From the NCBI RefSeq assembly GCF_003205875.1, contig NZ_PUBZ01000169.1:1-64000 (forward strand): a stretch of 64,000 bases of DNA, given 5' to 3'. The position numbers and the translations under genes are program-made. The notes under the pieces were generated by a model that saw only the letters and a list, made by a program, of their open reading frames with translations, was not told where the DNA came from and searched no databases. This DNA is from Herpetosiphon llansteffanensis (GTDB lineage Bacteria > Chloroflexota > Chloroflexia > Chloroflexales > Herpetosiphonaceae). Positions 19,401-26,595 of this stretch are shown one piece after another. Position 1 is the first letter of the stretch; the number at the start of each line of letters is the position of its first letter.

Positions 19401-21237
19401 TGAGTTGACGCTGGTTGTCAGCGGCTCGCAATTAGTGCTGGGCACTCAACGCGCTGGTCAGCCGGTAGCCAGTATGGTCGGCTTGAGTTTTCAATCAAGC
19501 TTCATCAGCAGCCTAACAAGCCAGCATCGCCTGATCCGCACTGCCAGCAATGGCCAAGCCTTGCTCGATTTGACAGGCTTTGGGGCTGGGCAAATTGAGG
19601 CCTTGGCTAGCGATGGTCTGAGCAGCACCGAAGCCACAACCATTTTTGGGGCAAGCCCGCCGATCGCTGCTCAATTGCTGCTGCCTGAGCGTTTGCTGCT
19701 TGGCGATCAATTGAGTGTGACTGCTCGCTTGAATCTGCTTGCAACGCGCGGTGGGATTCCAAGCATCACGCTCGATTATGATCAAGCTCAGTTTACGGCG
19801 CTCGCTGAGCCAATAAATGGCAATAGCAGCCGAATTTATACCACGACCCACGGCTTAGTTGCCAGCAAATTGGGTACAACAACCCTGACCGCCACCTTTG
19901 AAGTCAATCAACAACGCCAAATCATTACCAAGAGTTTGGTAATTTATCCGCCAAGCCAGGTGTTGTTGCAGCAAAGTCGCTTGCTTACCGAACCAACCGA
20001 TATTACTTGGCAAGTGCCAACCGCCAACCAGACTGCCTCAATCGAGCTGGCGATTGCTAGTTTGGCCCAAGCAACCCAAGCCTTGCCCAGCCAGTTCAAT
20101 GGCACAGATCCGCTGAGCTTGGCGGGGCAGATTGCCATGGCGCGCTATACTGCTCAGCCCGCGAACACAGCGATCACACAATTGGCCCAGCAGCAATTAG
20201 CCAATGGTAGTTGGAGTTGGGATGGTCAAAGCGGCGATGTGCAATTAACCGCCTTGATTGTGCAATTGATTGCCACTGAACAACGCTCGCCCGACCTCAG
20301 CCAACTGATCGATCATGCAACTCGGTGGCTGGCCTTGGCTAGCCCGCTTGATCCCGATTTGCGCAGCGAAATGTTGTTGGCCTTGGCCCAAAGCAATAAA
20401 ACTGTCGAAGCTCAAGTTACAACCTTGCTCAAAAATAACCAACTGACTGCGCCCCAACGTTTGCGCCTAATCTATGCTTTGGTTTTGCTCGATTCACCCC
20501 AAGCCGATCAATATTTGGCTGAAGTGCGCCAAATGCTGAATCAACCCTTGCAGCCAAGCCCTTGGATGAGCCGCACCCGTCAAGCTGCCATGATTGGCTT
20601 GATTTTTGAGCGCAGCCAACCAAGTTCGGCGCTGCGGACGCAGGTGCTGAGCCTACTTGCTGAGGGCTGGAACGGCACAACGTGGGAAGATTTGCCAAGT
20701 AGCGTAGCAGTTTTTCTGCTTAGCCAACAAGATTTTTCGACCAGAGCGAGCTATGATTTGGCTTTGAATCAAGCAGAGGTGCAGCGTTACGATCAAGCTA
20801 CCCGTTTGAGCTTGCCAATTACCAACCAATTGAACCTCCAGATCGAGCCAAACGGGCCGATTTTGTTGGCCAGCCAAGCTAGTTGGCAAACTTCCGCTCC
20901 CCAAGCCCAATTGCTGCATGCTACGCCAATCGAGCAGTTGGCCTATGGTCAACAATGGCTTTGGCAAGGCTATTTGGTGCTTGAAAACGATGTAGAGTTG
21001 CTGCAACTGCGCTTGGCTGCACCCTACGGGGTAACATGGCAATTGGGCACAGCGCCAGGCTTAATTTGGCATGATGGCCAATTGAGTGCGCCACGGTTAC
21101 GCGCTGGCATTTATCCCATTCAACTGTTGGGAGTTGCGCGCCAAACTGGCCAATTTGCTTGGCCTGCCGCCCAATTGACCAGCGCTGGCCAAACGCTTGA
21201 ACTTGCGCAAACTGCGCCGCCAGTGCGTATACGCTGA
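16456..21237 (+). CDS. Large membrane-anchored alpha-2-macroglobulin-like protein lacking the thioester
   Basis: 1593 residues. A basic N-terminus and one membrane segment (about 14-36) anchor a periplasmic or cell-surface body. Next come SbsA-type Ig-like modules (ALEFNFNLPMDRSS near 54-67; ILLRFNRAMI near 158-167), then repeated beta modules resembling macroglobulin domains (LMLERHSYQSNQQLTI near 615). A helical section near 1195-1400 contains LANGSWSWDGQSGDVQLTAL, like the toroid (thioester) domain of bacterial macroglobulins. I find no CxEQ motif and no cysteine at all in the protein. Family members guard the envelope by trapping proteases; without the thioester this one would act non-covalently or differently. 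It follows moaE by 16 bp. Confidence 0.75.
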   Translation: MRLLEKLARWWWRWLLTILTLLGTALLGVIVASIAGWLPQPTVLRLTPLAGSRELPPATALEFNFNLPMDRSSVEAALVITPPVRGRWLWEGRTRARWQPEFGWTPGTTVTVQLRPTTQSMLRQSLPTTVTTQFAAAPAPLLVFRSPLPNATIAPNMPILLRFNRAMIDHASQSQRELAELNIEPNVARQVRWLDDRSVLVQPEWQLGQRYQLTLENLNDLLGIPVQTSEWQLNVSEPSPIAPPTAQTIEANQALEWAFEGLLDQATTQQLIDRIQFTPALSATWQIHYQAEPLPQTIVRAQPDGAWPAGQTLTTSLQLSQPISQVWQVQSKLQLIGSVPGRGGSLALADSLRLLFNQTPGREQIAAQLSIEPEVADLAISIVNQQALISAAWQPSTSYTVTLAGSAPLNFRTQTQAQPLQIEGAGYSLLLPETQAELGLSGRETSRLTATLYPMDRAVLAAALQQPQTPLNPQRYNLQPQQQWQIGAAPDRTLTITPTQGALLLQIQAPNAELVQHVLIWTPYRAQLLASAEQAQAWVVDLANRQPAAIENLSILAGASQLATGSSDQQGLWQTPIRASSGRLVLLGGEPQAPIVAETIIQPQRQAPSLSSQLMLERHSYQSNQQLTIIGSSQFVAGLATTPSLTLAVLDLSGQAIAPEQTFNLTQTLWLRQVQLAAEVQPGLYQVRLRYANQVLASQTFVVNDPTVGYQVVLPEFQAANAIVPAEISSDLPHQQGSWRLLDQNNRQISAGVWQSNAAGIAQFDYQRSQTLLGDYVLAIQLGSQTSYHYLHIRYAADLQARTSQQLLNQNQAASISFQLRDQQGMALANRNLQIEVTGATSSTQTLRTNAAGEAIWRSTGLRSGQWLIRATNPDAASVEVPLWVLGAPSEQPIGLSQSALVATTELNLAPLTNQTATSVLVSWFEGSSIRQQLQPWVAGQRIAISPSLSNTQQLDVALAWLDGQQLRSSTSQIPFQSVAPLELTLVVSGSQLVLGTQRAGQPVASMVGLSFQSSFISSLTSQHRLIRTASNGQALLDLTGFGAGQIEALASDGLSSTEATTIFGASPPIAAQLLLPERLLLGDQLSVTARLNLLATRGGIPSITLDYDQAQFTALAEPINGNSSRIYTTTHGLVASKLGTTTLTATFEVNQQRQIITKSLVIYPPSQVLLQQSRLLTEPTDITWQVPTANQTASIELAIASLAQATQALPSQFNGTDPLSLAGQIAMARYTAQPANTAITQLAQQQLANGSWSWDGQSGDVQLTALIVQLIATEQRSPDLSQLIDHATRWLALASPLDPDLRSEMLLALAQSNKTVEAQVTTLLKNNQLTAPQRLRLIYALVLLDSPQADQYLAEVRQMLNQPLQPSPWMSRTRQAAMIGLIFERSQPSSALRTQVLSLLAEGWNGTTWEDLPSSVAVFLLSQQDFSTRASYDLALNQAEVQRYDQATRLSLPITNQLNLQIEPNGPILLASQASWQTSAPQAQLLHATPIEQLAYGQQWLWQGYLVLENDVELLQLRLAAPYGVTWQLGTAPGLIWHDGQLSAPRLRAGIYPIQLLGVARQTGQFAWPAAQLTSAGQTLELAQTAPPVRIR

Positions 21238-21246
21238 TGGTACAAT
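21238..21246 (+). promoter_or_regulatory. Possible extended -10 promoter of the alpha-toroid gene
   Basis: TGGTACAAT starts directly after the stop codon of the large upstream gene and 36 bp before the next ATG. It fits an extended -10 element; no good -35 box is visible. Confidence 0.4.
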
Positions 21247-21281
21247 AGCGCTATCTTTATTTTCAGAATTAAGGCACAGCA

Positions 21282-22091
21282 ATGCGTATTCCAGAAGCAA
21301 TTCAATGGATTGAACAATCGGGCAATGTTTTAGCCCAAGCCAAAATAACCCACATGCTTGAGGCACAGCCCGCCGATGAAGAATTACTTGATCAATTAGC
21401 GGCTTTGCAAAACGACGATGGCGGTTTTCCGCTGAATGGCGTTGCAGGCCGACCGAGCACGCTCAACGATAGCTGCAACATTATTCGCCATTTTGTTGAA
21501 CTTGAGGCCAGCGACCATCCAGCGGTTGCTGCTGCTAGCCGCTTTATCCTCGATGCCCAATCGCCGCGTGGCTGGTGGCGCGAAAGCAGCAATTTGGCTA
21601 TGTATAGCCCACCCTTGTGGATGGATAGCGAGTCGGATGCGGCGCTGATCTTCACCACCGCTGTTTGTTCTGCAAGTTTGGCCTTGTTGGATAACCCAGA
21701 GGTCAACGTCGCAGCCGACAAAGCGAATACTTGGTTGCTTGGCCAAATTGCCAACAATGGCTTATTGCCAGGTTTTCGGGTTGAAGCAACTGGTTGGGCG
21801 ATGTTGGCCGCAGTGTTGTTGGGCCATCGCGAAAGTCGGCCAGTTAAACGTATGTTGGGTGGTTTAGGCGATCTTATTTCCAACGATTGGGATGCGCCAA
21901 GCCTCGCCGTGATGTTGAACGCCGCCGGGATTGCGCGCATTCCGCGCATGACGCGGGCAGTTACGCAGGCAATCAACGTTTTGCGCAGCTTGCAACAACC
22001 AAATGGTGCATGGCTTAACGAAGATGGCCTACCCGACCCCTTGCTGACCGCATGGATTGTGCGGATCGTACGACGCTTCGGCTTACGCTAA
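21282..22091 (+). CDS. Prenyltransferase/squalene-cyclase-repeat alpha-toroid protein
   Basis: 269 residues forming an alpha/alpha-toroid of the terpene-cyclase/prenyltransferase type. QW-like repeats are LAALQNDDGGFPLNG near residues 40-54 and LRSLQQPNGAWLNEDG near 231-246. The protein is far too short for a squalene-hopene cyclase and lacks the DxDD motif, so it is probably not a cyclase. It has no signal peptide. The toroid fold is the same as that of the macroglobulin thioester domain, and the gene directly follows a macroglobulin-like gene, which may be meaningful. AAGG precedes the ATG. Confidence 0.7.
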   Translation: MRIPEAIQWIEQSGNVLAQAKITHMLEAQPADEELLDQLAALQNDDGGFPLNGVAGRPSTLNDSCNIIRHFVELEASDHPAVAAASRFILDAQSPRGWWRESSNLAMYSPPLWMDSESDAALIFTTAVCSASLALLDNPEVNVAADKANTWLLGQIANNGLLPGFRVEATGWAMLAAVLLGHRESRPVKRMLGGLGDLISNDWDAPSLAVMLNAAGIARIPRMTRAVTQAINVLRSLQQPNGAWLNEDGLPDPLLTAWIVRIVRRFGLR

Positions 22092-22109
22092 AATTTGCTA
22101 GGCTATGTA

Positions 22110-22240
22110 CCCTCACCCCAACCTCTCGCTCAGCCGCTGGGCGAGGAGCTTTCGCACTGTGGTTTTATCGCGACTCGTCGATAAATAATGGCCTCTCCCC
22201 CTCGCCCGCGTTCAGTGGGCGAGGGGGCTGGGGGTGAGGG
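22110..22240. repeat. MITE-like palindromic element, copy 3
   Basis: 131 bp, with CCCTCACCCCAACCTCTCGC at the left and GCGAGGGGGCTGGGGGTGAGGG at the right. The centre GTGGTTTTATCGCGACTCGTCGATAAAT is nearly that of copy 2 (5480-5610), and the length is identical. It fills most of the 316 bp gap between the toroid gene and the sigma factor gene. The rest of the gap holds only the possible promoter at 22270. Confidence 0.75.
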
Positions 22241-22269
22241 AACACGGTGCTCGTCCAAAAGGACTAGAG

Positions 22270-22297
22270 CTGACAGACCGAAAGATCATTTTGTAAT
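22270..22297 (+). promoter_or_regulatory. Possible promoter of the sigma/anti-sigma operon
   Basis: CTGACA (22270-22275) and TGTAAT (22292-22297) each match five of six consensus positions with a 16 bp spacer. They leave a leader of about 105 nt. The downstream sigma factor may also use its own promoter, which I cannot recognise. Confidence 0.4.
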
Positions 22298-22407
22298 TCT
22301 GGCAATTTTGGCATAATCGTGATCAATCGCTGCAATTGCTGCAACTATTTTTTGCGGGTCAGCGTCTGAAGCAATAGAAGCCACGCTGATGGCAAGGAGT
22401 TGTAACT

Positions 22408-23073
22408 GTGGCCGAACCAACTGCTGAAATTCTCAATCGCGCTCAACGCAATGATCCCGAAGCAATGGGAGCATTGATTGTTAGCCAACAACATTATATT
22501 TACAACATCGCCATGAGCGTGATGCGCCAGCCCGAAGATGCCGCTGACCTAACCCAAGATGCTTGTATCAAGCTGTTGCGGGTGATTGGCCAGTATAATG
22601 GCGAAAGTCGGTTTACGACTTGGCTCTATCGTTTGGTTATCAACCTTGGGCGTGACGAGTTGCGCAAGCGCGGTCGCCGTGCCCCAGAGATGCCAGCCAT
22701 GACCGATGACGATGGCGAAACCGTCGATCCGTTATCGAGCATAGCCGATGATAATCGTTGGGCCGACCCTCAAGAAGTGGCCTCGAACCACGAATTGCGG
22801 GCCGAAGTTTCCCAAGCTTTAGATAAGCTTGAAGATCATTATCGCTTGGCATTAACTCTCTACTATTTTGACGATTTGCGGTACAATGATATTGCAGAAA
22901 TTTTAGAAGTACCACTGAATACAGTCAAAAGCTATATTCGCCGTGGTAAAGAGCGCCTCGCTTTGCTCTTAGCCGCCAATCAATCGGAAGCACTCTTGCC
23001 AGCAAAGCGCGAGCCTGTTGCCGATGAACGGCCAAACCGTGGTCGCTTTGCATTTGCCCTAGGATGGCGCTGA
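22408..23073 (+). CDS. ECF-type RNA polymerase sigma factor
   Basis: Group 4 sigma-70 factor, 221 residues. Region 2 is YIYNIAMSVMRQPEDAADLTQDACIKLL near residues 31-58, with the -10-recognition part FTTWLYRLVINLGRDELRKRGRR near 70-92. Region 4 is LDKLEDHYRLALTLYYFDD...YNDIAEILEVPLNTVKSYIRRGKERL near 137-188, with the helix-turn-helix. The linker and the C-terminal 30 residues are long for the class. GTG start with AAGGAG at proper spacing. The next gene encodes a zinc-type anti-sigma factor, so the pair is a regulated stress or envelope switch. Confidence 0.93.
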   Translation: MAEPTAEILNRAQRNDPEAMGALIVSQQHYIYNIAMSVMRQPEDAADLTQDACIKLLRVIGQYNGESRFTTWLYRLVINLGRDELRKRGRRAPEMPAMTDDDGETVDPLSSIADDNRWADPQEVASNHELRAEVSQALDKLEDHYRLALTLYYFDDLRYNDIAEILEVPLNTVKSYIRRGKERLALLLAANQSEALLPAKREPVADERPNRGRFAFALGWR

Positions 23074-23081
23074 GGTGTGTC

Positions 23082-23618
23082 ATGAAGCGTTGTGAACATC
23101 GAACCAACTATGATCTGCGCGAAGAAGCGTTAGATCCACAACTGACAGACCATCTTGATACATGTGAAAGCTGTGCTACCCGCGCACGGCGTGCTGAAGC
23201 CTTCGATACGGTTGTGCGCTCAGCGATGATCACATCTGTTCCTGATGATCTGACGGCCAAGCTTCTGGCCTTGGTCCCTGGCTTGATGCCACCATTGATG
23301 GTGCGCAGCAAACATTGGAAGCTGCAACGCCGCGCCTTTGTCGGCTTGAGTGGTGTTGCGAGCATTTTGGCAATTGGTTTGCTGGTCTATGGTTTGTTTC
23401 TCTTGGCTGGGGCCGTTGGCGTAGAACAATGGCTGGCGAGCGCAAGCACATGGCCCGGTGTAGCCATCGATTGGCTCTATCGCCATATTCCATCATCACG
23501 CTCGGTCGTGGCCGCCATGATTACCATGCGCCAACCCTTGCAATGGATCATTCTCTTGATCTTGATTTGGCAAGTTTGGGAACGAATGCCGCTCCCGAAC
23601 AAACAACAAACCGCCTAA
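23082..23618 (+). CDS. Membrane-bound anti-sigma factor with zinc-binding (ZAS) motif
   Basis: 178 residues. The cytoplasmic N-terminus has HLDTCESC near residues 24-31, the H-x3-C-x2-C core of zinc anti-sigma domains. A membrane segment near 86-110 (VASILAIGLLVYGLFLLAGAV) is followed by an outer segment and a second hydrophobic stretch near 150-165 (WIILLILIWQVW). It would hold the sigma factor encoded just upstream at the membrane until a signal arrives. ATG 23082 is preferred because GAGGTG spans the sigma stop; an earlier TTG/GTG-type reading at 23064 overlaps the sigma gene. A terminator follows. Confidence 0.85.
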   Translation: MKRCEHRTNYDLREEALDPQLTDHLDTCESCATRARRAEAFDTVVRSAMITSVPDDLTAKLLALVPGLMPPLMVRSKHWKLQRRAFVGLSGVASILAIGLLVYGLFLLAGAVGVEQWLASASTWPGVAIDWLYRHIPSSRSVVAAMITMRQPLQWIILLILIWQVWERMPLPNKQQTA

Positions 23619-23624
23619 AAGAGC

Positions 23625-23655
23625 AACCCGCAAGTCGTCTGGCTTGCGGGTTTGG
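23625..23655 (+). terminator. Terminator after the anti-sigma gene
   Basis: AACCCGCAAG and CTTGCGGGTT form a perfect 10-bp stem with an 8-base loop, followed by TTGGTTTGG. It ends 12 bp before the comF start, so comF read-through may be partial. Confidence 0.7.
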
Positions 23656-23667
23656 TTTGGGGGTACG

Positions 23668-24339
23668 ATGATCAACCGTTTGTGGAATAGCTTGCTTGAT
23701 CTCGTTTACCCGCCGCGCTGCTACAGTTGTGGCAAGGCTGGAACCCAATTTTGCCCGACCTGCCTCGCCGAATGTATTCCCCTAGCTCCCAATCAACGCA
23801 CGCAACCTTTAGCCGCCGATTCTCCGCTTGAACGCGCGTTGGGCATCTATCCATTTCAAGGCAGTTTGCGGGCTGCTATCCACGCCTTTAAATATCAAAA
23901 TGCCTACCCCTTGGCCCAGATTTTGGCTCCGTTGCTGTTTGAGTTTTGCGCTTGGCAAGATGTTGTGCTGATGCCCGTGCCGCTGCATGGCGTGCGCAAA
24001 CGTGAACGAGGCTATAACCAAGCAGAATTATTGGCGCGTAATTTGGCCAAGGCTTGGCAATTGCCGCTCAGCACCGAGCTTAAACGGGTGCGTGCCACCG
24101 ATCATCAAGTAGGCCAGCAAGCGCAAGCCCGCGCAACCAATGTCGCTGGTGCGTTTGCTTGGCATGGCGCACAGCCTGCCCCTGCCCATATTCTCTTAAT
24201 CGATGATGTGCTGACAACTGGCTCAACCTTTGAGGCCTGTGCTCGTGCCTTGCTTGCCGCTGGAAGCAAGGCTGTTGAAGGCTTGGCCTTGGCCAAAGCG
24301 ATCGTTAAGCCTGTGCTCCCACTTGATAGGCCTGAATAA
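23668..24339 (+). CDS. comF: ComF family phosphoribosyltransferase-like protein
   Basis: 223 residues. An N-terminal zinc finger (CYSCGKAGTQFCPTC, residues 17-31) is followed by a phosphoribosyltransferase domain with PRPP loop ILLIDDVLTTGSTFEAC near 179-195. ComF proteins act in DNA uptake during natural transformation, probably handling the incoming single strand; many genomes carry them without proven competence. MPVPLH...RERGYNQAELLA near 104-124 is typical. ATG 23668 is chosen because GGGGG precedes it. The 3' end overlaps the convergent DUF5946 gene by 35 bp. Confidence 0.92.
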   Translation: MINRLWNSLLDLVYPPRCYSCGKAGTQFCPTCLAECIPLAPNQRTQPLAADSPLERALGIYPFQGSLRAAIHAFKYQNAYPLAQILAPLLFEFCAWQDVVLMPVPLHGVRKRERGYNQAELLARNLAKAWQLPLSTELKRVRATDHQVGQQAQARATNVAGAFAWHGAQPAPAHILLIDDVLTTGSTFEACARALLAAGSKAVEGLALAKAIVKPVLPLDRPE

Positions 24340-24727
24340 CTCTGGCCCAACGAAAAAGTCGCTCGACCGCACCCTCAGGTTGCTCAGGCAGATAGACATC
24401 GGCAATCGTCATCGCCCAATGGTGTAATTGTGGTTGGCGCTCAGCTTCTGGCCGCAATACCCGCGTTGCTCCTGCATAGTGTTTGGCTGCTCGTTGACGT
24501 AATGTTGCAGCACTCACACCATGGTCAAGATAATCGTTGAAGGCAATCCGCAATTCTGCAATGACAACCTCGTTAAATTGGGCTGGGTGTTGCAAATTGT
24601 AGCTGGCCACCACCAAAAAATGCTGGGCATGCAGAGCTGGATCATTATATTCCCACGCGATCAGCGCGCCCAGTTGCTCCCAACAATTAAATCCTTCGAT
24701 CTGCGGCGCGCCACATTCGGCGCACAT
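24305..24727 (-). CDS. DUF5946 family protein
   Basis: 140 residues, start MCAECGAPQIEGFNCWEQL, whose C-x2-C and third Cys suggest a metal site. The body is helical with several His residues (ALHAQHFLVVASYNLQHP near 31-48, QPQLHHWAMTIADVYLP near 98-114), as in the DUF5946 family as I remember it. Function unknown. It overlaps comF tail to tail by 35 bp and is divergent from the acetyltransferase gene. No Shine-Dalgarno site stands out. Confidence 0.7.
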   Translation of the reverse strand: MCAECGAPQIEGFNCWEQLGALIAWEYNDPALHAQHFLVVASYNLQHPAQFNEVVIAELRIAFNDYLDHGVSAATLRQRAAKHYAGATRVLRPEAERQPQLHHWAMTIADVYLPEQPEGAVERLFRWARVIQAYQVGAQA

Positions 24728-24735
24728 ATCGCTAG

Positions 24736-24764
24736 TTGGTATGGCTCACCTCGTTCGGTATAAT
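24736..24764 (+). promoter_or_regulatory. Promoter of the GNAT acetyltransferase gene
   Basis: TTGGTA (24736-24741) and perfect TATAAT (24759-24764) with a 17 bp spacer. The leader is about 70 nt. Confidence 0.6.
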
Positions 24765-24841
24765 CAATCGATAGCATAATCGAAAGCAGATTCAGCAACA
24801 TCTGCCAAATGATTGATTAGAAAGAGAGGAAATGGTTGCCC

Positions 24842-25396
24842 ATGCAACGCGACGTTACCACAACCTATCTTCAAATGCTGGCGGCGAGCGAGCTTAAACC
24901 AAGTTTGCGCCATGATCCAGATTTTCGTTTTGTGCAGGTTCAGCGGATTAGCCCTGAGCTTAATCGATTTTTCTATACTGCTGTTGGTGGTGCGTGGTTT
25001 TGGCTCGATCGGCTTAGCTGGACGTATCAGCAATGGCTCGATTATCTCAGCCAGCCCACAATTCAAACCTGGCTTGGCACATATCAAGGGATTCCGATTG
25101 GCTATTGTGAATTGGTGCAAGAAGCTGATGGCTCGGCCCAAATTGGCTATTTTGGCTTATTGCCGCAATGGTATGGCCAAGGCTTCGGTGGTATATTGCT
25201 CACAGCCGTTATTCAACAGGCGTGGCAATTAACCAACTCGCGGGTGTGGGTGCATACCTGCACGCTCGATGGCCCAACCGCTTTGGCTAATTATCAAGCG
25301 CGTGGCTTCACGATCTATGCCGAAAAAACTGAGCTAGTGGAGTTGCCAAACCAAGCGCCAGGCCCATGGCTTGGGGCATTGCCGCAGTCGATTTAA
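24842..25396 (+). CDS. GNAT family N-acetyltransferase
   Basis: Acetyl-CoA-dependent acyltransferase, 184 residues. The core strand and acetyl-CoA loop are visible: GIPIGYCELVQEADGSAQIGYFGLLPQWYGQGFGG near residues 82-116, where QWYGQGFGG is the pyrophosphate-binding Q-x2-G-x-G loop. It continues with an alpha helix (LLTAVIQQAW) and DGPTALANYQARGF near 142-155, the C-terminal part of the fold. Substrate unknown. The start could be TTG 24836, which has better spacing to GAGAGGA, or ATG 24842; the difference is two residues. Confidence 0.88.
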   Translation: MQRDVTTTYLQMLAASELKPSLRHDPDFRFVQVQRISPELNRFFYTAVGGAWFWLDRLSWTYQQWLDYLSQPTIQTWLGTYQGIPIGYCELVQEADGSAQIGYFGLLPQWYGQGFGGILLTAVIQQAWQLTNSRVWVHTCTLDGPTALANYQARGFTIYAEKTELVELPNQAPGPWLGALPQSI

Positions 25397-25415
25397 TTAT
25401 TGAGAGGAGCGCTTT

Positions 25416-26138
25416 ATGAACCCATTTCGTTGGCTGAGCATCGGCGTTTTGAGTAGCGTATTGCTGGGTTGTGCCGCAACCGTGCAACCAACTGCTACTC
25501 CAACCACAATGACTAATCCGCAAGAAGCATGGCAACAATGGCCAATTGTATTAACCGATTCGTTTCGCGATAATCGGAATAAATGGATGGTTGGGCCTTT
25601 TCAATATGATAATGCTACTGGGAGGATGGATGTTGGCCCAGAATTATATCGAATGGAAATGGACTTGAATGAAATATCAATTTTTCCTTCATTGATGCCA
25701 GATTATCGTATTGATCGTGAAAAAGGATTTTATATAAGCGTTGAAGCAAAATCGATGTTGAAACTGAATAGTAGCTATGGTTTAGTATTTTTGTCCCAAA
25801 GAAAATATAATAATGCAAAAACAGTTATAAATATTAATGAATACTATTTTGAAATAACTGGTGATTATTATCGATTACTTTATTATGAACAGAATAAGTG
25901 GAATGAGATAATTGCTTCAACAAACTTACCAAAGAAATCGGAACATGGATTTGATAGTTTAGGAGTTTTAGTCCAAGGTGAGAAAGTTACCTTACTTTTT
26001 AATGATACCTACCTGACTGATATTGAGGTTGATGATTTGTTCAAAGCGGGTCTGCTTGGTCTCGTCTGTGGTGCATATCAACCAAAAGTAAGCCAAGTTT
26101 GCGAATTCGCTAACCTTGAAGTGCGTATGCCTGAATAG
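25416..26138 (+). CDS. Predicted lipoprotein with a beta-sandwich-like domain
   Basis: 240 residues. Signal peptide with lipobox SVLLGC (Cys at residue 19) and a Thr/Pro-rich linker (PTATPTTMT). The rest looks like a LamG/jelly-roll domain: FRDNRNKWMVGPF near 51-63, YGLVFLSQRKYNN near 123-135, and a conserved-looking end VCEFANLEVRMPE. Similar DUF1080- or LamG-type lipoproteins are common in this phylum. Codons in about 25640-26040 are strikingly A/T-rich compared with both ends, unlike neighbouring genes, suggesting local transfer or relaxed selection. GAGAGGAGC precedes the ATG. Confidence 0.75.
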   Translation: MNPFRWLSIGVLSSVLLGCAATVQPTATPTTMTNPQEAWQQWPIVLTDSFRDNRNKWMVGPFQYDNATGRMDVGPELYRMEMDLNEISIFPSLMPDYRIDREKGFYISVEAKSMLKLNSSYGLVFLSQRKYNNAKTVININEYYFEITGDYYRLLYYEQNKWNEIIASTNLPKKSEHGFDSLGVLVQGEKVTLLFNDTYLTDIEVDDLFKAGLLGLVCGAYQPKVSQVCEFANLEVRMPE

Positions 26139-26186
26139 TTGACAGCTATGCTAGAGTAACGGGGATTTTCTTTGGAGGATGCGGTT

Positions 26187-26585
26187 ATGGCTGATCAAGC
26201 TGGGTTGATGATTCTGATTGCGGGCCCCTATCGTTCGGGCACTGGCGACGATCCGGCTAAAATTATAGCCAATGTGCATCTGATGGAATCGTATGTGTTG
26301 CCTTTGTTCAATGCTGGTCATTTGCCAGTGCTTGGCGAGTGGCTAGCCTTGCCAATGGTCGATTTGGCTGGCTCCAAACGGATTGGCGATGCGGCGTTTA
26401 ATGCTATGTTTCACCCAATTGCTGAGCGTTTGGTAATTCGTTGCGATGCGGTGCTGCGGGTTGGCGGCCCCTCACAGGGCGCTGATCAAATGGTTGCGTT
26501 GGCGAAAACCCATGGTCGCCAAACCTTTGAGCGCTTGCAGGATATTCCCCATTGTAGCGAATTGATTGATCCGCAAGAATATTAG
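26187..26585 (+). CDS. DUF4406 / nucleoside 2-deoxyribosyltransferase-like protein
   Basis: 132 residues. The start LMILIAGPYRSGTGDDPAKI and FNAGHLPVLGEWLALP match the family fold related to nucleoside 2-deoxyribosyltransferases, with later CDAVLRVGGPSQGADQMVALA resembling the segment that carries the catalytic region. A typical NDT Glu nucleophile cannot be assigned with certainty. It may cleave an N-glycosidic bond or only bind a nucleotide. ATG 26187 is preceded by GGAGG (26174-26178). The methyltransferase gene starts 10 bp downstream. Confidence 0.7.
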   Translation: MADQAGLMILIAGPYRSGTGDDPAKIIANVHLMESYVLPLFNAGHLPVLGEWLALPMVDLAGSKRIGDAAFNAMFHPIAERLVIRCDAVLRVGGPSQGADQMVALAKTHGRQTFERLQDIPHCSELIDPQEY

Positions 26586-26595
26586 GAATCCAGCA

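Noticed and set aside
21282-22091. Squalene-hopene cyclase
   Set aside because: Only 269 residues, no DxDD motif and just two clear QW-like repeats. A toroid-fold protein of unknown function is the safer call.
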